Source of the DNA: Planctomycetota bacterium
GTDB lineage: Bacteria; Planctomycetota; UBA1135
Reading direction: 5' to 3'
Assembly: GCA_014382465.1 (NCBI GenBank)
Contig: JACNJP010000401.1
Span: 1 to 9,545 of the forward strand
Length of the DNA stretch: 9,545 nucleotides
The notes under the pieces were generated by a model, which saw only the letters and a list, made by a program, of their open reading frames with translations, was not told the origin of the DNA and ran no database searches. A program made the translations under genes and the position numbers. Of the stretch, positions 1 to 8,307 are shown one piece after another (position 1 is the first letter of the stretch; every line of letters begins with the position of its first letter).

Positions 1-1
1 G

Positions 2-1033
2 GGACGATCCGGCTCCGGCGCGGGCGACGTCGGCGGAGACGGACAGCCGGACCTCTTCGCCGGCGCCGTTTGGGCGAACACCGGCACCTGGAAGGCCCTG
101 GGAGCCGCGGCCCTCTTCTCCGGAAGGACCGGCCAGATCCTCTGGCGGTTCAACGGCCTGGAACATGACGAACAATTCGGCACCAGCGTCTCCATGGTGG
201 ACGATGTCGACGGAGACGGGGTGATCGACCTGCTCGTCGGGGCGCCGGGGAGGAAGGTGAATGGCCTCTACCGGGCCGGCTCGGTCGAACTCTACTCGGG
301 CGCCACGGGGGGCCTGATCTACCGGCTCGACGGCGGCAATCCATCCGGATGGTTCGGCACCGCGGTGGCCGCCACCGGCGACCTCGACGCCGACGGTCGT
401 GGCGACTTCGTCGTCGGCGAGCCGACCGCCATCCGGAGCGCCGGCAACGTCGAGGGACAAGGGGCCGTCCACGTCTTCTCCGGCGCGGCCGGAACCACCC
501 TCTGGGACGCTGGCGGGACCTGGCGGAGCGGCTTCGGAGAGGCCGTCTGTGGTGTCGGCGACGTGGACCTGGACGGGATCCCGGACATCGGCGTCGGCGC
601 CTCCGGCTGGTCGAAGCCGCAGGCGGCTCCTTGGGGAAGCGCCTTCGTGCTCTCCGGTGCCACCGGGCGGATCATCCACCACTTCGGCGGCCAGCCGGTG
701 TGGGAGAGGAAGAATTGGGACTTTCGCCCGCACTTCGGCTACTCCGTCGCCGGCGTGGGCGACGCCAATGGCGACGGCTGCCCCGACATTCTCGTCGGTG
801 AACCGTGGGCCAGCCCGCGGAGGATGGCATTCCGTGGCTCCGCCAAGCTGTTCTCCGGCCTGGACGGGAAGCTGCTCCATCGTTTCGATGGCGACAAGGA
901 CGACGTCCGTTTCGGCATGAGCGTCGCCGGCGCCGGGGACGTCAATCGCGACGGCCTGGCGGACCTGGTCGTCGGGAGCCAGGATTCCTTCCAGGCCGGC
1001 GAGTTCAGGTCCGGGAGCGTTTCGGTCTTCACC
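2..1033 (+). repeat. Six in-frame FG-GAP units of about 177 bases
   Basis: The Asp-rich loops start at bases 26, 203, 380, 560, 761 and 938, giving spacings of 177, 177, 180, 201 and 177 bases. Only the fourth-to-fifth interval is longer, because of an extra 7-8 residues around QPVWERKNWDFRPH. The repeat is a protein-level repeat; nucleotide identity between units is moderate, so duplication is not recent. Confidence 0.8.
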
Positions 1034-1432
1034 CTGCTCCCCTACCTGATCCCCGATACCACCAAGCTGGCTGCCCGGCTGGGAGCCACGGTCCAGCTCG
1101 ACCTCGACTTCCCCATCAGCGAGGCGGGCCAGGCCTATGTCGTCCTGGCCAGCCTCGCCGGGACCGGTCCGACCACGCTCGCGGGACTGACCGTTCCCTT
1201 GAGCTCCGATCGACTGCTCCGACGAATGGCCGGTGGTTGGAGCCCGCCGTTGCTCCGGAACGGCAAGGGAGCGCTGGGGCCCGCGGGCGACGCCCGCGCC
1301 ACCCTCCACGGTCACTCCGCGCTCGCGCCTCTGATCGGGAGCAGGCTCTACCTCGCCGCCGCCAGCTACCACGCCGGCACCGGGACGGGCCGGCTGAGCT
1401 CGATCGCCAGGTGGATCGAGATCGTACCCTGA
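2..1432 (+). CDS. FG-GAP repeat (beta-propeller) protein, 5' partial
   Basis: The reading frame is open from base 2 to a TGA ending at 1432 (476 residues visible), and the start lies outside the window; the ATG at 194 is an internal Met. Six DxDxDG-type calcium loops occur at residues 9, 68, 127, 187, 254 and 313, each followed by a short P/I/L-D-hydrophobic-V-G strand and then a [LFV][FYL]SGxxG turn. This is the FG-GAP/integrin-alpha-type beta-propeller pattern with a unit of about 59 residues. The first loop reads DVGGDG, lacking the second Asp. From about residue 350 the repeats stop and a roughly 125-residue beta-rich domain follows (AGQAYVVLASLAGTGP, LAGLTVPLSSD, SRLYLAAASYH), resembling the C-terminal domain common on planctomycete repeat proteins. 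Such proteins are usually secreted or surface-bound; the ligand is unknown. The gene converges on the minus-strand genes. The family is certain, the specific role is not. Confidence 0.9.
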   Translation, partial: GRSGSGAGDVGGDGQPDLFAGAVWANTGTWKALGAAALFSGRTGQILWRFNGLEHDEQFGTSVSMVDDVDGDGVIDLLVGAPGRKVNGLYRAGSVELYSGATGGLIYRLDGGNPSGWFGTAVAATGDLDADGRGDFVVGEPTAIRSAGNVEGQGAVHVFSGAAGTTLWDAGGTWRSGFGEAVCGVGDVDLDGIPDIGVGASGWSKPQAAPWGSAFVLSGATGRIIHHFGGQPVWERKNWDFRPHFGYSVAGVGDANGDGCPDILVGEPWASPRRMAFRGSAKLFSGLDGKLLHRFDGDKDDVRFGMSVAGAGDVNRDGLADLVVGSQDSFQAGEFRSGSVSVFTLLPYLIPDTTKLAARLGATVQLDLDFPISEAGQAYVVLASLAGTGPTTLAGLTVPLSSDRLLRRMAGGWSPPLLRNGKGALGPAGDARATLHGHSALAPLIGSRLYLAAASYHAGTGTGRLSSIARWIEIVP

Positions 1433-1451
1433 GCGGCCACTCCCAGCCGCC

Positions 1452-1475
1452 CCGCGCGAGGGTGAACCCGCGCGG
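1452..1475. terminator. GC-rich hairpin between convergent genes
   Basis: CCGCGCG (1452-1458) pairs with CGCGCGG (1469-1475), a 7-base-pair perfect stem with a 10-base loop. It lies in the 54-base gap between the stop of the FG-GAP gene (1432) and the stop of the minus-strand gene (1487), where a bidirectional terminator is expected. There is no T-tract on either side, so it is not a canonical intrinsic terminator; the call rests on position and stem strength. Confidence 0.5.
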
Positions 1476-1486
1476 AGTCCAGGACC

Positions 1487-2185
1487 TCACTTGCCGCCGC
1501 CGCGAGCGCGCGCCCAGTAGATCTCGAGCTGCCCGGGGTCCAGGATCGCGGCGAGCTCCTGGTAGTGGGCCTCGAGGTTCTGCCGCTTGACCAGGCCGAG
1601 CGACTCCCCGGACCCGCCGGCCTCCCAGGCGGCGACCACCTGGGCGTCTCGTTGGAGCTGCATCTGCAGCGCCGCCCGCATCTCGCCGGTCTGGGCCGGG
1701 GTCAGCCCCAGCCACCGCTCGATCTTCGGCATCGTGTCGTCCAGACGCTGCAGCTGGCCCTCCTGCTTGGCCCGGAAGCCGCGGGCCGCCTCCCCCTTCC
1801 GGAGGTCGGCGAGGGTCTCGGCCACCAGGTCCTCGAAGCCGCCGGAGGCGGGGTCGAGCCAGCCCGGCCCTCCCTGGGGCAGCGGCAGCCCGAGCGACCG
1901 CCGCACCTCCTCGCGCAAGGCCAGGAGCTGATCCTCCGTGGCGTAGCCGGCCAGGGACGGCGCGACCGACGCCTGCGCCGACGGCCGGTCCTCGAGCATC
2001 TCCAACTGCTGGCCCAGGATCCACTGCCGCTCCTGGAGGCGGTCCAACTCGGCGCGCAGGCCGGCGTCGGTCAGCGCCGGCCCCGACGCGCCGCCGCTGG
2101 CCCCGCCGGGGCCGAGCAGCGCGCCCAGCAGGGCGACCGCCCCGACCAGGACCGCCGTACCCGACAGGAGGATGTGGCGGGCCAC
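1487..2185 (-). CDS. Membrane-anchored coiled-coil protein of unknown function (paralogue A)
   Basis: I do not recognise a named family. The 232-residue protein has one N-terminal hydrophobic segment (about residues 4-25, ending LLGALLGPGG) that should act as a membrane anchor or uncleaved signal. A Gly/Ala/Ser linker, a short heptad-like coiled coil (about 43-67, LRAELDRLQERQ) and an alpha-helical region follow. The later part has LTPAQ (161-165) and a final LDPGQLEIY (215-223). This L-T-x-x-Q ... L-x-P-x-Q-L pattern recalls Spy/CpxP-type periplasmic helical proteins, but the link is only a resemblance. I chose GTG at 2185 because GGAGGTGA at 2195-2188 places an ideal Shine-Dalgarno five bases before it; the in-frame GTG at 2191 would overlap the upstream stop but sits inside that site. 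The gene immediately upstream is a paralogue, so the two probably act together. Confidence 0.75.
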   Translation of the reverse strand: MARHILLSGTAVLVGAVALLGALLGPGGASGGASGPALTDAGLRAELDRLQERQWILGQQLEMLEDRPSAQASVAPSLAGYATEDQLLALREEVRRSLGLPLPQGGPGWLDPASGGFEDLVAETLADLRKGEAARGFRAKQEGQLQRLDDTMPKIERWLGLTPAQTGEMRAALQMQLQRDAQVVAAWEAGGSGESLGLVKRQNLEAHYQELAAILDPGQLEIYWARARGGGK

Positions 2186-2187
2186 GG

Positions 2188-2195
2188 TCACCTCC
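2188..2195 (-). promoter_or_regulatory. Strong Shine-Dalgarno embedding the upstream stop codon
   Basis: The minus strand reads GGAGGTGA from 2195 to 2188, a full match to the extended anti-Shine-Dalgarno. Its last three bases are the TGA stop of the upstream paralogue, and GTG at 2185 follows after CC. Ribosomes ending the first gene therefore stop on the site that starts the second, which implies translational coupling. It favours GTG 2185 over GTG 2191 as the start. Confidence 0.7.
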
Positions 2196-2916
2196 CCCTG
2201 CCGCCGCTGGCGCCGGGGGACAGGGCGCCGCCCCGCCCGAGGGAAAGGTCGGGCTGCCGCGGGGCGAGGGAGGCGCCCCGGGAGGGCAGGAGCCCGTCGA
2301 GGTTGGCCTGCCAGGCCTCGGCGACCTCGCCGCGCTTCTCCGCCCCCAGCTCGACCGCCAGCGCGATCTCGGCCTGCACCTGGTAGGCCTGGCTCAGGGC
2401 GGCCGCCATCAGGTCCTGCTGGTTGACGTCCAGGCCGAGCTTCTCGGCGAGGGCGGGCATCCGCTCCGTGAGCCGGTCGCTGCGCGAGTTCAGCCAGCCC
2501 TGGTTCTTCTCGATCTTCTCGTCGCGCCGGATCTTCTCCAGGGTCTCGGCGACCTGGGCGGTGAAGCCAGCGGGCTCGGTGTCGCCGGCGGCTCCGTCCA
2601 AGGCGAGGGCGCGGCTCCCCAGGGCCCGGCGCACCTCGTCGCGGAAGGCGCCGAAGCTCTCCTGGGTGATCAAACCCTCAGGGAGCGCGACCCGCCGCTC
2701 GGAGGCCGGCCGCAGCACCGCGAGCTCCTCCCGCCGCCCGCTCAAGGCTCGGTTCTGGGCCGCCAGCTCCTCCACCTGGGCGCGCAGGGCGGGACCGGCG
2801 GAGCCGGCGGGCTCCGCGCGCGAGGCGGGCCCCTGCGACGGTCCAAGCAGGACGCCGAACATCGCGGCCAAGCTGAGGGCCACGGCCAGCCAGGGCAGCA
2901 GGACGGAGTTCTTCAT
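2188..2916 (-). CDS. Membrane-anchored coiled-coil protein of unknown function (paralogue B)
   Basis: This 242-residue protein starts at ATG 2916 behind a weak GGGAA. It has an N-terminal hydrophobic segment (about residues 5-25, VLLPWLAVALSLAAMFGVLL), a linker, and a charged helical stretch (44-68, LRAQVEELAAQNRAL). It aligns along most of its length with the next gene: LLGP after the membrane segment, LRAxxxxL, F/L-R-D/E-EVRR-A/S-LG (91-100), F-xx-x-VAETL-x-x-x-R (118-130), and RMPALAEKLGL (152-162) against TMPKIERWLGL. The C-termini differ: after about residue 208 this protein runs into a Gly/Pro/Arg-rich tail with no counterpart of the LDPGQLEIY ending. The pair is contiguous, so it looks like an old tandem duplication now forming two distinct subunits. 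The family is not recognised; an envelope location facing the periplasm is inferred. Confidence 0.75.
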   Translation of the reverse strand: MKNSVLLPWLAVALSLAAMFGVLLGPSQGPASRAEPAGSAGPALRAQVEELAAQNRALSGRREELAVLRPASERRVALPEGLITQESFGAFRDEVRRALGSRALALDGAAGDTEPAGFTAQVAETLEKIRRDEKIEKNQGWLNSRSDRLTERMPALAEKLGLDVNQQDLMAAALSQAYQVQAEIALAVELGAEKRGEVAEAWQANLDGLLPSRGASLAPRQPDLSLGRGGALSPGASGGRGR

Positions 2917-2953
2917 TTAGGTTCCCGGAATGACCCGGAAGTGGAGCCCTCAA

Positions 2954-2970
2954 GGGAGAACCTCTCTCCC
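2954..2970. other. Small stem-loop in the leader of the paralogue pair
   Basis: GGGAGA (2954-2959) pairs with TCTCCC (2965-2970) around a 5-base loop, about 40 bases upstream of ATG 2916. An overlapping short inverted repeat, ccctcaaggg (2947-2956), could form a competing fold. It has no T-tract. It could be a leader structure or chance. Confidence 0.25.
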
Positions 2971-3070
2971 GACGACCCAGACCTCCGCGGCGAAGGAAAG
3001 CTCCACCCCATCCTGCCACAGCCACCGCCCCTCGCCGACGACATCCGCCGCGTTGGCAGGGAAGGCGGCT

Positions 3071-3088
3071 GGCGTCCCGGCCGACGCC
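3071..3088 (-). terminator. Possible terminator hairpin after the dehydrogenase
   Basis: Directly after the TGA at 3091-3089 the minus strand reads GGCGTC-GGCCGG-GACGCC, a 6-base-pair stem with a 6-base loop. The position suits a terminator or mRNA-stabilising 3' hairpin for the isocitrate dehydrogenase/dehydrogenase transcript. No U-run follows, so intrinsic termination is unproven. Confidence 0.3.
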
Positions 3089-4195
3089 TCAATAGCCCGC
3101 GGTCTTGTCCACCACGTTCAGCAGCGGCTGGCCGGCGGCGAAGCGGCGCAGGTTCTCGTGGTAGAGCCGGGCCCATTGCCGGTCGGTCAGCGCCGCCCGG
3201 CCGGCCACGTGCGGCGTGATGATCAGGTTCGGCAGGTCCCACAGCGGGTGCTCCGGCGGCAGCGGCTCGGGATCGGTCACGTCGAGGCCGGCGCCGGCGA
3301 GGTGGCCGTCCCGCAGGGCCGCGACGAGGGCGTCGGTATCGACCACCTTGCCGCGGGCGATGTTGATCAGGTAGGCGCCGCGCTTCATCGTCGCCAGCGC
3401 CGCGGCGTCGATCATGCCCGTAGTCTCCTCGGTCAGGGGGACGCACAGCACCACGACGTCGGCCTCCGCGAGCAGCGACGGCAGCTGCTCGGGGGTGCCC
3501 TGGTGGTCGACGAAGGCCGGCGGCGGGATCTCGCTGCGCCGCGTGGCGGTCACGCGCATGCCGAAGCCCTTGGCGCGCTGGGCCACCTCGCTGCCGATGC
3601 CGCCCAGTCCGACCACCAGCAAAGTGCGGCCGTGCAGCGCGATCGGCTCGGCGCCGCCGCCGCTCCGGTTCCACTCGCCGCGCCGCGCCGGGTCGAGGTA
3701 CGGCCGCAGGTCGCGGGTCAGGCTCAGCAGCAGGGCGAAGACGTGGTCGGCGATCGCCCGGCCGTGCACGCCCTGCATGTTGGTCAGCACGATCCGGTCC
3801 TGTTCGATCAACTCCTTCCGGCCCAGGTAGCGGTCGACCCCGGCGCTCGGCGCCTGCACCCACACCAGCTTGTCCGCCGCGCGCAGGAACTCGGCGGTGG
3901 CCCAGCGGCCGTCGACGCCATGGGCCTGCGGCGCCAGCGCCAGGGCCTCCGCCTGGCTCGCCGGCACCACGACGCGCAGGTTCGGGGCCGCCTCGCGCAG
4001 GGCGGCCAGGTCCGCCTCGTCCAGGCGGCCGGCGAGGAAGGTCAGCGGCCGCGCGCCGCCGCCGGCGTCGATCGCCACCCGCGCGTGGCGCAGGGAGCCG
4101 AGCTCGGGCTCGACCGGGGCGCGCTCCTGGCCCCACGCCGGGGCGGCGAGCAGCGGGAGCAGGAAGAGCAGGGAACGGCAGGAGCGGCGGGTCAT
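3089..4195 (-). CDS. Exported D-isomer-specific 2-hydroxyacid dehydrogenase
   Basis: The enzyme should reversibly convert a 2-keto acid (glyoxylate/hydroxypyruvate type) to a D-2-hydroxyacid with NAD(P)H. The protein has 368 residues. The Rossmann motif GLGGIG is at 196-201. The catalytic set is complete: Arg281 (NIARGK), Glu310 (DPEPLP) and His329 (TPHVAG). The substrate loop PSAGVD is at 116-121. After the second Rossmann strand the sequence is VTATRRS (215-221) with Arg-Arg where NAD-specific enzymes carry Asp, which suggests NADP(H) preference. Residues 1-22 look like an export signal: TRRSCR, then a hydrophobic core (SLLFLLPLLAAPA) and a likely cleavage site near AWG/QE. The TRR-x start is Tat-like. 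This is odd for a cofactor-dependent enzyme. It lies 35 bases after isocitrate dehydrogenase on the same strand and is probably co-transcribed. Family certain; substrate and location inferred. Confidence 0.92.
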   Translation of the reverse strand: MTRRSCRSLLFLLPLLAAPAWGQERAPVEPELGSLRHARVAIDAGGGARPLTFLAGRLDEADLAALREAAPNLRVVVPASQAEALALAPQAHGVDGRWATAEFLRAADKLVWVQAPSAGVDRYLGRKELIEQDRIVLTNMQGVHGRAIADHVFALLLSLTRDLRPYLDPARRGEWNRSGGGAEPIALHGRTLLVVGLGGIGSEVAQRAKGFGMRVTATRRSEIPPPAFVDHQGTPEQLPSLLAEADVVVLCVPLTEETTGMIDAAALATMKRGAYLINIARGKVVDTDALVAALRDGHLAGAGLDVTDPEPLPPEHPLWDLPNLIITPHVAGRAALTDRQWARLYHENLRRFAAGQPLLNVVDKTAGY

Positions 4196-4230
4196 GGCCC
4201 ACCGATGATCCCCTCTCCCGCGCCGGGCGG

Positions 4231-6477
<2,247 letters not shown>

Positions 6478-6567
6478 GCGTCGGGGCTCGGGATCGAGGT
6501 CGGCGCGCGTCCCGGGGCCGGCCGAAGGCGACGGCCCAGCGCGGCCGGGGAACGCGGCGGGGCGGAG

Positions 6568-6573
6568 ATTATA
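6568..6573 (-). promoter_or_regulatory. Candidate sigma-70 -10 element upstream of isocitrate dehydrogenase
   Basis: The minus strand reads TATAAT at 6573-6568, a perfect -10 consensus in an otherwise GC-saturated 174-base gap. The sequence 17 bases upstream (CACGGA) does not resemble TTGACA, and there is no extended TG motif. Transcription would start near 6561, giving an untranslated leader of about 84 bases before ATG 6477. Confidence 0.5.
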
Positions 6574-6651
6574 GGCGCCCCAACCGCCCCTCCGTGGCTT
6601 CGATGGCTGCCGGGCGAAGGAATCCCGCCGCGGACCGAGCGGCCGGATCGA

Positions 6652-8277
6652 TCAAGCTTCAGTCAGGCGCCAGCCGCTGAAGCTCTCGCCGTCGTTGGCC
6701 CGGATCCGGTAGTAGCCGCCGCTCGCGCCGCGGTGGCGGAAGCTCAGGGGATCGAAGCGGACCCAGTTCGGATTGGTCGGCGCGTCGAAGTCCCAGAGCC
6801 CGTTGTGGGGCGGCAGGTAGGCCACCCGGGTCCAGCCGGACTCGCCGTCAGCCGAGCGCTCGAGGTAGAAGGAGTCATGGTCGTCGGCGCGGGCGTAGCG
6901 CCAGCTCAGGACCACGTCGGGGCCCGATTGGACCGCCTTCAAGCCTCCGGGCGCGGGCGGCGTCGGAGAGCTGACCTGGGTCACCGGGGCGCCGTCCAGG
7001 TTGGTCCAGTCCGCCAGGCTGATGGTCCGGCCGCGCTGGCGGTTGTGCCCGGAGGTCCACTCGCTGATCGCCTGCCCGGCCTTCAAGGGATCGAGGCTGC
7101 CGGCCAGGGCATAGCCGCCGTCGCACTGGTTCCAGGTCACGATCGGCTTCACCGGGCAGTCGAAGACGTAGAGGTTGGACGGCGCGGTGGCGTGATCGAT
7201 GACCCGGTTGCCGATCAGGGAGCCGCGCCGGCCGACGCCGTTGAGGTCGATCCCCCAGCCGTTGGCGATGTTCTCCGCCACGCAGTCGATGACGTGGTGC
7301 TCGTCCTTTCCGAGGGTGAAATTGACGTAGGAGGCGTCGTTGATCCCGCTCTGGGAGTCGTTCACCCGGCAGGAGAGGGCGAGCCAGTTGCGCGTGCCGT
7401 GGTTCAGGATGCCGATCCAGTTCGGGTTGTGGTCCACGTAGCAGTCGAAGAGGATCACGTCCTCGCAGGAGGCCTGCCCCGGCACCGCGGTCACCACGAA
7501 GGGGTAGTGGTTGCCGTAGGGCGCGCCCGGCTGCCGGGAGTCCCCGATGTCCACGGCCGCGCAGCGGTTGACCTGCCACCGCTTCACCCGCGACAGGTAG
7601 ACCCCGCCCAGGTCGCAGCTCCGGAACAGGCAGTTCTCGATCAGGCCGTCGTTCACGCCGTTGATGACCACCGCCCGGGTCGTGAAGCCCTCGATCAGGC
7701 AATTGCGGAGGGTGAGGTTGGTGTAGGCGTCGAAGCCGGTGCCCCAGCACTGGATCCCCTCCGCGTCGGGGTCGCGGCCGTAGCGCCCGTAGAAATTGCC
7801 GTCCAGGTGGAGGCCGTCCACCACGACGTCGCCGCGCAGGTCGATCAGGACCCCCGCGGGCCTGGCTTCCGTGCGCAGGAGCTTCGACCCGGAGAAGCTG
7901 CCGGTCGCGTAGCCGTTGCCGCGGGTGGGCGCGCCGCCGCTGGTCCAGCCGTCGCCGAGCAGGGTCAGGTGCTTGGCCGGCACCTGCAGGGTGGAGCCCG
8001 AGGCGATCCGGTAACCGGCCGTGGTGGCGGGAAAGTAGACCGTGTCCCCCGGACTCGCGTAGTCGATCGCCCGCTGGATGGCGACGGCGTCGTCGGTGGT
8101 CCCGTCCCCGGCGGCCCCAAAGTCGTCGCGGACGTTCAGGATTGCGGACCCGACGGCTGCGAAGGAGCGGGTCTCGGACGCAGCCCCGGCCCGGAGCACG
8201 GCGCACTCCGCTCCCCGCCCGGGCGACGCCGGGAGGAAGGCGACCAGGAGGGCCGGCAGGGCGGGAGCGAGGTTCAT
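6652..8277 (-). CDS. Secreted right-handed beta-helix (pectate lyase 3-like) protein with C-terminal FnIII-like domain
   Basis: The 541-residue protein starts with a signal peptide (LAPALPALLVAFLPASP, then a short c-region). The pectate_lyase_3/phage tailspike-like signature follows at about 48-72: NVRDDFGAAGDGTTDDAVAI plus QRAID. Repeated beta-helix coils run to about 400 (LRNCLIEGF, LIENCLFRSC, WQVNRCAAVDI, VILFDCYVDHN, HVIDCVAENI, LIGNRVIDH). After a Pro/Ser linker near 435-445 a fibronectin-III-like sandwich closes the protein (DVVLSWRYARADDHDSFYLE ... GYYRIRAND). Such proteins bind or cleave polysaccharides outside the cytoplasm; the lyase residues cannot be assigned, so enzymatic activity is unproven. 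The start is given as ATG 8277; a GTG directly before it (8280) is possible, and no strong ribosome site decides. The esterase gene ends 30 bases upstream on the same strand, suggesting one operon for an acetylated glycan. Confidence 0.85.
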   Translation of the reverse strand: MNLAPALPALLVAFLPASPGRGAECAVLRAGAASETRSFAAVGSAILNVRDDFGAAGDGTTDDAVAIQRAIDYASPGDTVYFPATTAGYRIASGSTLQVPAKHLTLLGDGWTSGGAPTRGNGYATGSFSGSKLLRTEARPAGVLIDLRGDVVVDGLHLDGNFYGRYGRDPDAEGIQCWGTGFDAYTNLTLRNCLIEGFTTRAVVINGVNDGLIENCLFRSCDLGGVYLSRVKRWQVNRCAAVDIGDSRQPGAPYGNHYPFVVTAVPGQASCEDVILFDCYVDHNPNWIGILNHGTRNWLALSCRVNDSQSGINDASYVNFTLGKDEHHVIDCVAENIANGWGIDLNGVGRRGSLIGNRVIDHATAPSNLYVFDCPVKPIVTWNQCDGGYALAGSLDPLKAGQAISEWTSGHNRQRGRTISLADWTNLDGAPVTQVSSPTPPAPGGLKAVQSGPDVVLSWRYARADDHDSFYLERSADGESGWTRVAYLPPHNGLWDFDAPTNPNWVRFDPLSFRHRGASGGYYRIRANDGESFSGWRLTEA

Positions 8278-8307
8278 CACGCGGATCGGAGGCGGCGGGT
8301 CAGGTCC

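Noticed and set aside
1..1033. Periodic repeats considered as a CRISPR array or other DNA repeat
   Set aside because: The 177-base period is in frame and conserved at the protein level as FG-GAP units, with no identical short repeats or spacers.
2941..3219. Plus-strand GTG frame beginning MEPSRENLSPDD
   Set aside because: The first 40 residues look tolerable, but it runs on antisense through the end of the dehydrogenase into Arg/Gly/Pro-rich sequence and lacks a real ribosome site.
6615..6650. Possible terminator hairpin (GCCGC/GCGGC) after the beta-helix gene
   Set aside because: Only a 5-base-pair stem with a 7-base loop and no T-tract; not better than chance in this composition.
6875..8206. 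Second long minus-strand frame inside the beta-helix gene
   Set aside because: Extremely Arg-rich translation in another frame of a clear gene; a shadow.
6652..8277. Naming the beta-helix protein as an active pectate lyase
   Set aside because: Only the fold signature is visible; I could not identify the calcium-binding and catalytic residues, so activity is left open.
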